A stretch of DNA of 64,000 nt from Punica granatum. Lineage: Eukaryota; Streptophyta; Magnoliopsida; Myrtales; Lythraceae. Positions 35,450 through 46,642 of this stretch are shown here, in pieces. The first letter of the stretch is position 1, and the number at the start of each line of letters is the position of its first letter. The stretch covers positions 31,001,122-31,065,121 of the forward strand of contig NC_045129.1 in the NCBI RefSeq assembly GCF_007655135.1. Direction: 5' to 3'. Made by a program: the position numbers and the translations under genes. The notes beneath the pieces were generated by a model. It did no database searches. It worked only from the letters and a program-made list of their open reading frames with translations, and was not told the origin of the DNA.

Positions 35450-37125
35450 AGTTACATGTCAATTGATTGGGTCGATTAGGAAATTATGGTTTAGGCTTCG
35501 AAATCGGATTGTGATTGTTTCAATTGGGTTTATTGTTCTGGCAATCTATTTTTCCATTACTGGTGATGGATGCATGCAAGATGTTGCCATTAAAGTTTGT
35601 TTGCTGCAATTTGGTTTGGTTTACTGTCATAAAAACGTTGATTAAGGTTGATGAAGCTCTAACCTCTGCAAATTCGGTTTGTATGACGCACTTTGGTTTT
35701 TCTATTCCTTCGCTGCTGTGATTGAAGTTTAATTAAGTTTGGATTTAACGGGTCGGATTGTGGTGGCTGAAAGGTTGGGCATCAATGGCTGCGGTAGCCC
35801 TCTGGGCAATCGAAGGAAGCAGCCCGCTTGCACGGTTGTTGCCGTAAGTCGTCGATTGCGGTCGCCGGTGAGTCGGAATCGAAGTCGAGTTACGTCACGT
35901 CGTCGGAATCATCGATTACTGACTCATCTGAGTCCGAATCTCGTGGCTTGCAGTTGCTCTCGGTGACTCGATTCCGTCCTCTCTCAAGCCATCTCTCCAG
36001 CCCGTGCATGTCATGGTCACGGCCGGTGGCGGCGCAGTCGACGCCGTCACTGAAGCGACGGCCGTGATCTGGGTTGCGAAGTAGAAGGGCATTGCTTTCG
36101 GGGTTCAGGGAAGAGTCGGGTGAAAGTGATGACACCCGGACCGACCCGTTTCATTTTTGGGTTTGGACCTTGGCCCGACTCGATTTCAGTTCTGCCCGAC
36201 CCATTTAGAGCAATCTGGGCTCATTTGGGCCTAAGCCCATTCAGTTAGCTCGGCCCAGCCCGATTCAGGACAAATTGCGCTCAACAGCTCCTTTTGTCAA
36301 CACTTTGACCAAATCTGTCATAGTTTGACTTGGTCTGACCGGTTCAGTCGATCTTTGACCAGTCTGACCGGTTCGACCAGTTCAGTCCGGTTTATGGCCA
36401 ATTTATCCGGTTCATGTTATTTTAAGCCAGTTCAGGCCAATTCAGTCTGGTTTATTCAAATTTTCCAACGGTTCACTCTCAAATTTGACTGAATGGAATA
36501 AATTTTGTTTTATGCCCATTATTGGGTGTTCTAGTCCCGATTCTGGACATTTCAGATCTAATTTTGACCAATTTTAGTCTGAATTAAATAATTACAATTT
36601 TTCTAGAGTGTCTAATGTTCTAAAATGGATTAATTGAAGCAACATATCACCAAAGAGAGCTCTTTTATGTAAATTAATCTGTTTGGAATATAAGATGTAT
36701 GTGTTTTTGAATTTCATGCTGATAATGATCGGCCCAAAGAAAGATTACTATTTGGCTGATTTTCACACATGCTTTGCAATAATGAATATGAGACTGTCAT
36801 AAAGGTTTTCCATGTGAACATTTAAGTCGGCCCAAAGGATTGATTGTATGTATTTGATTATTGCACCGAGAATACCACTCACAAGTTGATATCATCTGTC
36901 CAAAGATGGAATATTAATGTTGTGCTAGGTATCTAGTGATGGGACCTGCCACTATTTACACGCTTTTGGTTTTGTTATGCCTGAGCTGATTTTAGTTTTC
37001 GTCCATCCATTTGCTCTCTGTGCAATTAATACTTATATCAGTTCCATTGATATTGCTCTTAATTTTAATTTAAGTGCTAAGTGGCAATAATTTTAAAGTT
37101 TGGAACGGGTATGTTATGATAGTTC
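35450..37125 (+). repeat. copia 5' leader region
   Basis: Non-coding leader between primer site and gag remnant. The first 884 bases are duplicated at 676-1559. From 36334 to about 36480 it contains many degenerate GACCGGTTCAGTC-type motifs, some of them complementary. Confidence 0.5.
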
Positions 37126-37129
37126 TGGG

Positions 37130-37790
37130 CTGCACGGACCTAGACTTGGCGCTTCGGATGAAACAATTTGTCGTTCTAACAGCTACAAGTTCCTATAAGA
37201 ACAAATGGAACTTTGAGTGGTAGGATTGTCCTAATTGTTCGAGTCTAATGATCGTGGGGTATGCAATTCGAGAAAGCGTTAGGGGTGCTACGTCTTTTGA
37301 GGCTAATGCCAAATTGTTCCCGGTTGCCATTAAGAAACATTTCGAGAGAAACGAAAAGGTTGAAACAAGTACGTTTCTAGCAAATCTTGTCTCAATAAGG
37401 TACGAGGGCAGTGGAACATAAGGGAGTATATTATGGAAAAGTCTAATCTTGCCTTAAAACAAAATGCACTTAAGGTATTGCTTGTGCATTTGGTTTTGAC
37501 ATCTTTTCTTGCACAATTTAGTCGACATAAGGTAAATGAGCTCTTTTTCTACATACGTGCAAGAAGAGGACGGATTGAAGCAAGAAGACATAAAGTACTC
37601 ATTAGGCGTTAATCTCCAAAGATAAGAGCAAGAAAATGAAAGCGGGTAAGCTGCAAATGCTTTGCAACAATAGAATAAGCATAAGGAATAGAATAAGGGT
37701 TCTATTTCTTTAGCTAGATTAGTGGGCACAAAAAGATCAAGAGTACCAAGTGTCCACGCTTGGTGTGCTAATAAAAGTATACTTCTCACT
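37130..37790 (+). pseudogene. copia gag (UBN2-type) remnant
   Basis: The gag protein packages retrotransposon RNA in virus-like particles. Frames here read DLALRMKQF, then SLMIVGYAIRESVRGATSFE and AKLFPVAIKKHFERNEKVET, then SIRYEGSGNIREYIMEKSNL and LVHLVL, matching the order of the plant copia UBN2/gag-polypeptide domain. Stop codons (for example near 37230) and frameshifts break the frame. The zinc-knuckle region is not recognisable. It lies downstream of the primer site, as expected. Confidence 0.75.
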
Positions 37791-37927
37791 TTGGTTTTTC
37801 GGATGTTAATTTAACTTATGTACCCCTGCATACTTGGTGGATAGATCATGTGTCATCATTCACATAAGTGTATCCATGCAAAGCTGTCCGAATTGCTGAA
37901 CGTCAATTGATGTTGAAAGATGAATAA
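37791..37927 (+). pseudogene. copia protease/integrase-proximal remnant
   Basis: The frame DVNLTYVPLHTWWIDHVSS at about 37804-37860 resembles the copia segment (V)xxNTWWLDSGATxHI before the integrase, with the protease D-S/T-G triad lost. The sequence is cut at 37927 by the gypsy LTR. Confidence 0.5.
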
Positions 37928-38088
37928 TGGAAAGGAACCGGTCTAGCACTGTTCACTCGAGAGGACACCTGATTTTGTTTTGCTTGCACCAGCGGGTCGG
38001 GTTTGTTGCTTGAGCTAGCCCGACATGGGACACCTTCCAAAAGGATGCTAGAGGTGACTATGGGTGGCTCGGGACGTGCGGGAACCAA
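37928..38088 (-). repeat. Ty3/gypsy LTR, terminal part split off by viral insert
   Basis: Reverse complement of about 52680-52835 of the other LTR. It begins TGGAAAGGAACCGG, consistent with an LTR boundary, and breaks off near 38085 inside a motif (GGGAACC) that continues at 46643. Confidence 0.7.
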
Positions 38089-38235
38089 CTTCCGTTCTTC
38101 TTCTCCTTTTCTTCTTTTGGAGGCTTAGAGGTAGAAGAAACTAGTCTTGGAGGAGTTTCATATACCGGTTGTGATCTCGTTTGACCACCGTCCGGTTGAG
38201 AACCCGAGCCATCTGCTCCTCTCATGTTCTAGACA

Positions 38236-39387
38236 ATGATGATGATGCAACCCACAGAAGAAGGAGTGCGGGATAACCCGAAGGTGCAGAAACAGATGCC
38301 TCATATTCACTCTTTTAAGAGTAATGGGATGCCAGTGTATTTCTTCCGCGAACCTGGAGAAAAACACTGTTATTGGGATGTCTGCGACTGTGGCGACTGT
38401 GATATTTACTACAGGAAAAAACGAAAAGGCTCTCATTGTTTTGAGGAGGCTCAAAAGAAAGCAGATCCCAAGCCAGATCCAGATCCGGGTGCAGACGAAA
38501 ATTTATCGACCGTTCTAAAGAAGAAGAAGGTGCTACCCTGCTACAAGCCTATTCTCAAGTGGGTTAGAAAGCAGAAATGGGAAGATCCTGAAGAAATTCG
38601 AGACTATCTCAAAGATATGGTGCCGGCCTCTATTTCTGAGAGGCTTGTCCACAAGATGGAGCAAAAAGGCAAACTGGCTGCTACTCCCTCAGTTACTAAT
38701 GTTAGCCTTTCCGTTGAGACTCATTCCCGGAAGTCCTTCAGAAGTAAACTTGATGCCCTCAATGAGGTTTCATACCTCAATGAGGATGATAAGATTTCCT
38801 CTACTGACCTCCCTCTCATAAACCCTTATATCGCCTTCTCTAAACAACTTTCTTTCTCCCCCATCAGATCTATCCGACAGCTCATCCGACAGTCTCCTCA
38901 CCTGGTCAAGGAATACGTTCAGTCTACGAGGTTTGACCAGCATCCTATTCAGGCCTTGGAAACTGAACAGTTACTCTGGATTTCCTCTATGGGAAAGAGA
39001 ATCCTCCAAACAGATGCAAGCGACAGATACTGGGGAGCGGTCCTACTTGAAGAACTCAATGGCAAACGCCATATTTGTGGCTATAGGAGTGGAAGGTTCA
39101 AGCCGTTAGAACAACAGTATCACTCCACTTTCAAGGAGATCCTGGCGATTATAAATGGGATAAAGAAGTTCGAGTTCCACCTAATGGGATACAAATTCCT
39201 GGTGGAAATGGATATGTCTAGCTTCCCCAAGATGTTACAATTCAAGCAGAAACAACTGCCTCACCCTCAATTGCTCAGGTGGGTAGAATGGTTCTCTAAG
39301 TTTGACTTTGAAGTCAAACACATCAAGGGGAAACACAATACGTTGGCGGACTTCTTGTCAAGGAAGGAACAAGCACTGACACGATAG
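38236..39387 (+). pseudogene. pararetroviral deletion-fusion ORF with RNase H
   Basis: The 383-codon open frame joins two viral regions that are about 3.5 kb apart in the neighbouring copy. Residues 1-155 match the start of the polyprotein region near 41650-42100, including the cysteine motif HCYWDVCDCGDCD. Residues 155-250 are of unknown origin. Residues 250-383 are an RNase H domain with the catalytic-site context TDASD and the C-terminal HNTLADFLSR. The protease and reverse transcriptase are missing. Although fragmentary it is uninterrupted, unlike the longer copy. No evidence of expression is available. Confidence 0.7.
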
Positions 39388-39479
39388 ACTCTACAGGTTT
39401 TGCCTGTAATCTGCATGTTTTCAAGGTTGCAGTTCACAACCCTGTGAGCCCAAAACCAAGCAGCAGATGTTCATTGGAG

Positions 39480-40116
39480 AAGCTCTGGAAGAATAAGGGG
39501 GGACATACCCCATGAAATCCATGACTTGGTATGGGGAAAGCAGTTCCAAACAGAGGCACGCAAGCTCCTTTGGCAGTATCAATGGAGGATATTCTGATAT
39601 CATGGATGACTCACTCCCCTTTCTTTCGGGATGTATCCTCACTTCCCGTACATCCATCCATTCCGATACTCCGTACTTGCGCCATATCCTGAAGACATGA
39701 AATGGTTCTACTGGTACGCATGCCACTGCTATACCATTGACATCCAGTTCAAGTTAGTAGAAATGCTCAGGTTTTTCAGGCGCCATGCTATAGTTCGAGA
39801 CATGATCAGCTACTCTACTGAAGACAGGAATTCAGAGACTCATTTTATCCAGTTCCATAAATGGTTCAAACCACTTCAGCAATGGGAAGAGCTTTTCACC
39901 GAAGAAACAAGAAGGGTACAACCAATGCCATATGGGGAAAGACATGTCATTGTTCTGTTCCAACAGATGTGGTATGTTGGTCCCCCTATGAGAAAAAGCA
40001 CTCGAGCCCAAGCTCGAGCTCAAGGAGAGCCATCAGAGTTTCAACGGACCTACTCTTCAAAGGTCTGGCAGACTTTGCTCACAGATATCCTTGACAACGA
40101 TGATGCATACAGATAA
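39480..40116 (+). pseudogene. putative second viral ORF, function unknown
   Basis: A frame of 161 codons from 39631 to 40116 lies directly after the RNase H end. It is rich in aromatic residues (MKWFYWYACHCYTIDIQFK) with a basic tail (RKSTRAQARAQGE). Some endogenous caulimovirids have an additional ORF of unknown function after the polyprotein, so position suggests a counterpart; I see no sequence motif to confirm it. The sequence just upstream (39480-39630) reads in a different frame, hinting at an older, longer ORF. Confidence 0.4.
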
Positions 40117-40280
40117 TTCCAACGGATTATCTGTGAAAAGAATGGCGTAGTCCCACAGGTCATATGGCCACCAGCCTAAGTTCCTATGGAATGGGACTAT
40201 CCGGGGGATTATCAACACACTTGGCCCAGTCAAACTCCAAGCTTGGGGGGAAGAGTCCTTCAGTAACTCAACAATACCTG

Positions 40281-40292
40281 GCTCTAATACCA
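40281..40292 (-). other. viral tRNA-Met primer-binding site (reverse strand)
   Basis: On the minus strand TGGTATTAGAGC matches the initiator tRNA-Met primer site TGGTATCAGAGC with one mismatch. It stands downstream of the minus-strand TATA box at 40756-40761, the arrangement used by caulimovirids to start reverse transcription. Confidence 0.6.
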
Positions 40293-40299
40293 ATTCTAG

Positions 40300-41095
40300 A
40301 TGAAACTAGGGAAATGCAACAGCATTAACAACATAAGCCCTGAGGGATATGTGACCATACGCTTTTGGCGAGCTTGCTTCAACGCCTCTCCTAGGCAACA
40401 TGCTCAAGCCCCTGCATTCCGTCACACATCCTCAAAACTTATACCGTTAATACGACTGATTCCCTAAAATTACTTCGGATCGAATATTTGAGCGACATTA
40501 TTCTTTCTGATGTGCAGGATCCTCATGAAAGGCAAGCACAGAGCATACTCAAATCCTTTATGATGTGCAGAATCCTCATTCGAGGCAAGCACAAAGCATA
40601 CTCGGAGTCAGCTCTTGGTATTGAAGAATTACTTCGAACTTTAAGAACCCCTTTTACCCGGAAGGAAAGAACTTAGAAAGACATGAAGAGAGTGTTTCAG
40701 AAAGAGTAGTTTATTGCTCCATCTGATCTGGTTATTACAGAAGGCGAACCCGCAATTTATAGGCGGGAGTCGGTACAAACATACAAACGAAAAACAGTAC
40801 ACCCTCAGCTGTTATGCAAAGTAGGTCTGCTATCACGGACACGAAAATTACGCCGGCACACCAAACAAAATGCAATAATACAACGTTGCTACATTAACTG
40901 CTACAGTGACCTTGCTACAGTAACAAACCGACAAAATAGTACATTATCTTAGGCTGAAGTAGTTAGATCGTCTCCGCTTTCGATGGAGTCGTCGCTACTA
41001 TTGTAATCACTACCCATGGCCCTTTTGTTGACCATCTTTCTCTGCTTGTCTTTTATCTTGTGCAGAGCCTAATCGATATCTTCAACAGTCAAGTC
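40300..41095 (-). repeat. viral regulatory region, inverted copy
   Basis: Reverse complement of about 45915-46640 with moderate divergence. Contains a TATA box at 40756-40761 on the minus strand and the leader leading to the primer site at 40281-40292. Together the two copies form widely spaced inverted arms. Confidence 0.8.
40756..40761 (-). promoter_or_regulatory. TATA box of inverted viral promoter
   Basis: TATAAA within CCCGCCTATAAATTGCG on the minus strand; counterpart of 46175-46180. Confidence 0.55.
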
Positions 41096-41509
41096 ATCAT
41101 CCCACCATTCACGAACATGTGACTATGACGGTAGGATAGGCTGAGGCCAGCTGTCAAGATCATACAAATTTGCAGTTCCACTTGGGCCTGTTTGATCATT
41201 GGCCTGGGCTGCCTGCTGGGCAGTAGAGCTGGGCTGGGCTTGGTCTGCAATAGGAGGATTGAGATCCAACTGCATGAGATTTTCCAGTTGCATGAGGGCT
41301 TCTGAATCAGGAGAGTACATGTCTTGAGAGTCAGGAGGAGGGATAGAGTCAAGAAACTGCTGATCTTGAGAGGTAGGAGGAGGAGCTGGATTCTCTTCAT
41401 TGTACTCCTTTAAGGCTTGTTCCATGAACGCACCCACTTGCATCCATGTTCCTAGACAGATCTCCAGAGGAGACCTTGTGAAGCTACTCCTAGAGACTTG
41501 GGTCACCAA
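41096..41509 (-). pseudogene. viral ORF fragment, inverted
   Basis: A minus-strand frame of 128 codons (41123-41509) rich in P, Q, S and D, ending GTANLYDLDSWPQPILPS. It lies upstream, in its own orientation, of the inverted regulatory region, so it should be the 3' end of a viral ORF or the ORF after RNase H. I do not recognise a domain. A junction to forward-oriented viral sequence lies at roughly 41450-41510. Confidence 0.4.
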
Positions 41510-41861
41510 CTTTGAGCGTCTTCATCAAAACGCTCAGCCGATCCAGTCCTCAAAGCCCAAGTTTGGGAAAAGACCAGACAGAAAGGTTGTGATCTCGTTT
41601 GACCACCGTTCGGTTGAGAACTCAGAGCTATCCGCTCCTCCCATGTTCCAAACAATGATGATGATGCAGCCCGTAGAAGGAGTGCAGGATAACCTGAAGG
41701 TGCAGAAACATATGCCTCTTATTCACTCTTTTAAGAGTAATGTGATGCCAGTTTATTTCTTTCGCGAACCTGAGGGAAAACACTGTTATTGGGATGTATA
41801 CGACTGTGGCGACTGTGATGTTTGCTACAGGAAAAAACGAAAAGGCCCTCATTGTTCTTAG
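41510..41861 (+). pseudogene. viral polyprotein N-terminal region
   Basis: An open frame runs from 41400 through the junction to a stop at 41859-41861. Recognisable viral sequence includes TWVTNFERLHQNAQPIQSS and the cysteine motif HCYWDVYDCGDCDVCYRKK. The same region in the copy at 38163-38450 has a sense codon where this one has the stop. The function of this N-terminal part is unknown to me; the movement-protein region would be expected near here in caulimovirids. Confidence 0.55.
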
Positions 41862-41945
41862 GAAGCTCAAAAGAAAGCGGATCCCAAGCCAAATCCAAAT
41901 TCGGGTGCAGACGAAAGTTTATCGACCGTTCTAAAGAAGAAGAAG

Positions 41946-43928
41946 GTGCTACCCTGCTATAAACCCATTCTCAAGTGGGTTAGAAAGCAGAAATGGGAAG
42001 ATCCTGAAGAAATTCGGGACTATCTCAAAGATATGGTGCTAGCCTCTATTTTTGAGAGGCTTGTCCACAAGATGGAGCAAAAAGGCAAATTGGCTGCTAT
42101 TCCACAAGCAGCTCCCACCTATATGTTTTGTCCATCCTTGCCAAGCTATGATGAACAGTTCCCTCAGCTGGGACAGTTTACTGATGGCGAAGGGCGGCAT
42201 ACTCATGCCTTCAAAATCCCAAATCCAACCTCAAAAGATGAGCAAGGAAGACCCAGATTTTTCACTTCTGGGGAGGCTGTCCTTAATTGGCAGTTTTCAC
42301 AAAACCGTGTTCTCTCATCCGTAGGGACTAAGGTGGACTCACTTATGGCAAGAGTCAGCCAGCTTGATGGCAAGGTTGACAGGCACCATCTAGAGACCCA
42401 GTCACTCCTTCGGACACTACAAAAGAGACTCAAGGAGATTCAAGATACTCCTGTTGTCTCATACTTCCAGATTGATCTGGACAGAAAGGAGGAAGAGATT
42501 CGCAAGCTAAAAAACCAAATTGTGATTCTCTCTGGGACTCCAGCACCATTACCGCCAACTTCATCGACCACAAGCCTCTTCAACTTTTTGGAGAGACCAC
42601 TTGGAGAAAGAAGTAAGCTTGCAAGGCTCTCACTGTTCTCCCATTCTCAGGATGAACAGCAGCCTAAAAAAGCTACACTTGTGGAAATAAGGGAAAGGGC
42701 AAAACAGGCTACAGAGGTAGCTCGAAGACGCTATGGGATAAAGAAGGAGGTATATGAAACCCCTCCAAGACTAGTTCCGTCTACCTCTAAGCCTCCAAAA
42801 GAAGAAAAGGAGAAGAAGAACGGAAGTGACGAAGAAGAAGAAGATCTTCAGGGAGCCTTTATGGTTTTCCCTAAGGAAAATTCTCTGAGCTCCTTTCTTA
42901 AGGAGCAATGCGAAGAAAGTCATATGGTGGTTAAAGAAGAAACATCTGACTCAGTATCAGAGGAAGAATCAGAAGCTTCTCCCAAGGAATCAGAAGACTC
43001 ATGGGAGACAGAAGATTCCTATCCCCCGGTAAAAATGATGGGAATGAGAGATGGAGTTGATTCTGACGACGCCATGTCTGAAATGGCAGATCCACCACAA
43101 GCGGCAGCACCAACAACACCAACTAGGGGGAACATTGCCTTTACTTTAGACGATATTCCCTACTCTAAATGGCCAGACAGGCTCCAGGAGTTTTTGGCCT
43201 ATCTCACTACTAGAGCACTCACAGTACGTGCCAACCATGAGCTCATGTCAGATTTCGTATCTCGGTTTACCAAGACGTTACGGATCTGGTGGACTGGACT
43301 GACAGACCAAGATCAGGTCCAGTTCATTGTAAGTAGCCCTACAGAAGCAGTCCATATCCTCCATGTTTATTTTGTGGGATATTCTGGAGATCTCAGAGAA
43401 CTCAAACGAAAAGAGTTCTTTGAAAGGAAGTGTTGCTCCTACAAAAGGAAGCATCTGGACCTATACTTCAAGCACATGGTACGGCTTTTTTATGAGTTCG
43501 GAGCGGACATCTCCCTGAAGCAAGTTTTCCTCTCCTCTATTCCAGCAACACTAGCAGGAGCAGCGGAAAGGTTACTACATGATAGAGGCAAAAGAGTTAT
43601 TGACTGCACTGTTGGAGAAATCCAGCAGGAGATTCACGTGGCTCTCGAAGATGCCTGCTTGAAGAAACAAGTCATCAAAGAAGTCCTAAAGGGAGACAAG
43701 TCAATGGAGAAGGCCTGCAAACGACCTGAGCTGTACATCAAGTGCTCAAGCAGAGACAAAGACTGTAGCTGCCCCACCAAGAAGAAGAAGCATTATAAGA
43801 AGTGGAAAATGTCGAAAGCAAAGTCCAGAAGATATTCAAAAAAAAGTATAAATCCTCCCGGTGTTACATTTGTAACCGACCAGGCCACTTCGGTAAGAAC
43901 TGTCCAAGGGCCCCGAAGCAAGGAGTAA
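41946..43928 (+). pseudogene. viral coat-protein (gag-like) region
   Basis: A 660-codon frame, the longest in the window. Residues about 115-190 form a probable coiled coil (heptads around DGKVDRHHLETQSLLRTLQK and KEEEIRKLKNQIVIL). Residues 280-390 are highly acidic (E/D/S-rich). Residues 400-590 contain the caulimovirid coat-protein core, recognisable by SDFVSRFTKTLRIWW and FGADISLKQVFLSSIP. The basic C-terminus (KKKKHYKKWKMSKAKSRR) runs into the zinc knuckle, which is in the next frame after a shift near 43830. In an active virus this protein encapsidates the genome; here it is a fossil fragment. Confidence 0.8.
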
Positions 43929-44344
43929 GGCTCATCCAGCAACTAGAGAATGCCACAGGGATCTCACTGGAAAAAGATGATGTCGAATCCCTTTTCTCTC
44001 TGGATGAAGAAGCTGGGCCATCTTCCATAGCGATCCTGAAAATTCTTACTGACTCAGACTCAAGTTTTTCAAGGTCTAACTCAGACACATGCTACATGGT
44101 AGCAGAGGATACTGAAGGGATTAACTTGGTGAATTCAGTCCCTCATATTCCAGTTTCAGTTTACATCTCCAAATACGCGAAACCTATCAAGGTTATTGCG
44201 TTCCTTGACACTGGAGCTGCCCAAACAATCATGAACCCGAAGGTACTACCAAAAGATTGCTGGAAGCCACACACCAAGTATTTCAGCACCGCCTCCAGTG
44301 AGGTGTTCTCTACTCACCTTATCAGCCGACCCCTCAAGATCTAA
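43802..44344 (+). pseudogene. viral zinc knuckle and aspartic protease
   Basis: The CCHC knuckle CYICNRPGHFGKNC is at 43862-43903. A serine- and acid-rich linker follows, then the retropepsin active site LDTGAAQT (D at 44207). The frame ends at 44342-44344 soon after the flap region. In viruses of this family the protease cleaves the polyprotein. Overlap with the preceding frame over 43802-43928 marks a frameshift. Confidence 0.8.
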
Positions 44345-45213
44345 TTCTTTCCTGGATGCCATCTCATTACTAGGGTATTGGGTTTACCCTACCCATGAAG
44401 GACATAGTTGTTGGTTGGGACATCATTACTAAGGTGAACAAGCTCAGGATGACGCCAGAAGAAGTCCGTTTTAAGCGCTACTTTCAACCGTATGTGCAAA
44501 CCCCTCAACTCTTCATGGCATAGGAAGATGAAGTCAAACAGATCCTTAGTGAACTGGTGCAAGAACTAAAACACCATTCTTGTGCGGACTCTCATTTGGA
44601 ATTCCTCAAGAAATGTCATCATCCATTGCGGAAAAATGAGCAGTACTTTGTCAAACTGCCATTCAAGAAGAACGAGGACATCAATCCCACAAAAGCCAGT
44701 CACCCAGGAATGAATCCTGAGCACCAGAAACTTGCTACCGTTGAATGTGCTGAGCTGCTCCAGCAAGATCTCATTGAGCCCTCTAATTCGCCATGGGCTT
44801 GTGAGGCCTTTTATGTGAACAAGCGGTCCGAGCAAGTTAGAGGAAAGCTGTGGCTAGTCATCAACTACCAGCCCCTCAACCACTTTCTACAAGATGACAA
44901 GCTTCCACTACCGAACAAACAAGCCCTCTTCTCTAGCCTTTCAAAGGCTAAGGTGTTTTCGAAGTTTGATTTGAAGGTGGGCTTACGGCAACTCGGGATT
45001 CATCCAGACAATAGGCCCAAGACTGGGTTCTGTATCCAGAATGCCCATTACCAGTGGAACGTCATGCCTTTTGGGTTTAAGACAGCTCCATCGTTGTTCC
45101 AGAAGACCATGTGTTGGATCTTTGCTCCTGTCATAGACCAGGCTCTTGTATATATTGATGATATCCTTTTGTTCAGCCCATCCGAGGAAGCTCACATCCT
45201 CCTACTCCGATGA
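44345..45213 (+). pseudogene. viral reverse transcriptase, fingers and palm
   Basis: After stops at 44342 and 44521 a 218-codon frame (44557-45213) contains the RT domain: LIEPSNSPWACEAFYV, LWLVINYQPLNHFLQDDKLP, FSKFDLKVGLRQLGIHP, MPFGFKTAPSLFQ and the catalytic YIDD at 45151-45162. The sequence type is Caulimoviridae rather than LTR retrotransposon. Several conserved positions are changed, and the frame closes with a stop at 45211-45213. Confidence 0.88.
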
Positions 45214-45910
45214 TTCTCAAAGATTGTTCAAGACTATAGAATCATGCTCTCTGAGAAGAAGATGATAATTGGCCAACGAGAGATCAACTTTCTTGGCATG
45301 CAGCTTCCCAAAGGCCAGTACCAACCAGAGCCACATGTGGCTCAGGAACTACTCAAGTACCCTGAGGAATCACTCTCCAAGAAGCATATTCAGCAGTTTC
45401 TTGGCACAGTTAACTACCTTAGGGATTTTCTTCCTAAGATAGCCAAGCTCACTCGCCCCTTGGAAAAGATGTTAAAGAAGGACGCCCATTCTTGGGGTTC
45501 TCTTCAGACAGAGGCGATTAAGGAGCTCAAGGCTCAACTGCAGTCCCTGCCTCCACTCCATATTCCCTCTACGGGAAAGAGAATCCTCCAAACAGATGCA
45601 AGCGACAGATATTGGGAGCGGTCCTACTTGAAGAATTCAATGGCAAACGCCATATCTGTGGCTATAGGAGTGGAATGTTCAAGCCGTCAGAACAACATTA
45701 TCACTCCACTTTCAAGGAGATCCTGGCGGTTATGAATGGGATAAAGAAGTTCGAGTTCCACCTTGTGGGATACAAATTCTTGGTGGAAATGGATATGTCT
45801 AGCTTCCCCAAGATGTTACAATTCAAGCAGAAGCAACTGCCTCACCCTCAATTGCTCAGGTGAGCAAAATGGTTCTCTAAGTTTGACTTTGAAGTCAAAC
45901 ACATCAAGGG
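45214..45910 (+). pseudogene. viral RT thumb/connection and RNase H
   Basis: Frame 45244-45735 reads the RT connection (INFLGMQLPKGQYQPEP, QQFLGTVNYLRDFLPKIAKL) and the start of RNase H (TDASD near 45593). A frameshift near 45615 moves the rest of RNase H to a frame ending in a stop at 45861-45863. The C-terminal HNTLADFLSR segment present in the other copy is missing, because the sequence jumps at about 45913 to the region before the promoter. Confidence 0.82.
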
Positions 45911-45914
45911 GAAA

Positions 45915-46640
45915 AATGGTCAACAAAAGGGCCATGGGCAGTGATTACAACAGCAGCGACGACTCCATCAAAAGCGGAGACGATCCAACTACTTCATTCT
46001 AAGATAATGTACTATTTTGTCGGTTGTCACTGTAGCAGTTACTGTAGTAGCATTGAATTATTGCATTTCGTTTGGTGTACCGGCGTAATTTTCGTGTCAG
46101 TGATAACAGACCTACTCTGCATGACAGCTGAGGGTCTATTGTTTTTCGTTTGTCTATTTGTACCGACTCCCGCCTATAAATTGCGAGTTTATCTTCTATA
46201 ATAACCATATCAGATATAGCAATAAACTACTCTTTCTGAAATACTCTCTTCATGGCTTTCTAAGTTCTTTCCTTCCGGGTAAAAGGGGTTCTTAGAGTTC
46301 GAAGTAATTCTTCAATATCATGAGCTGACTCCGAGTATGCTCTGTGCTTGTCTCGAATGAGGATCCTGCACATTAGAAAGGATTTGAGTATGCTCTATGC
46401 TTGCCTCTCATGAGGATCCTGCGCATCAGAAAGAATAATGTCGCTCAAATATTCGATCGCGAGGTAATCCTAGGGAATCAATGGTATTAACGGTATAAGT
46501 TCTGAGGATGTGTGACGGAATGCAAGGGCTTGAGCATGTTGCCCAGGAGAGGCGTTGAAGCAAGCTCGCCAAAAGCGTATGGTCACATATCCCTCAGGGC
46601 TTATGTTGTTAATGCTATTGCATTTGCCTAGCCTCACCTA
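45915..46640 (+). promoter_or_regulatory. viral promoter/leader region, forward copy
   Basis: Contains TATAAA (46175-46180), a likely polyadenylation signal CAATAAA (46219-46225) shortly after, and a leader extending to 46640. This spacing of TATA and polyadenylation signal is typical of caulimovirid transcripts with terminal redundancy. It is the mirror copy of 40300-41095. Confidence 0.65.
46175..46180 (+). promoter_or_regulatory. TATA box of viral promoter
   Basis: TATAAA in CGCCTATAAATTGCGAG, the same context as the inverted copy. Confidence 0.55.
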
Positions 46641-46642
46641 GA

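Larger units (their letters stand above)
38089..46642. mobile_element. endogenous caulimovirid (plant pararetrovirus), rearranged
   Basis: The segment holds a coat-protein-like region, CCHC knuckle, aspartic protease, reverse transcriptase and RNase H of Caulimoviridae type, plus promoter-like DNA, but no integrase and no true LTRs. It is a mosaic: 38089-38162 is the reverse complement of about 42757-42829; 38163-39400 is a deleted forward copy; 40300-41095 is the reverse complement of about 45915-46640; 41585-46642 is the long forward copy. Stops and frameshifts show it is a fossil. Genus assignment (petuvirus or florendovirus relatives) is uncertain. Confidence 0.85.
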
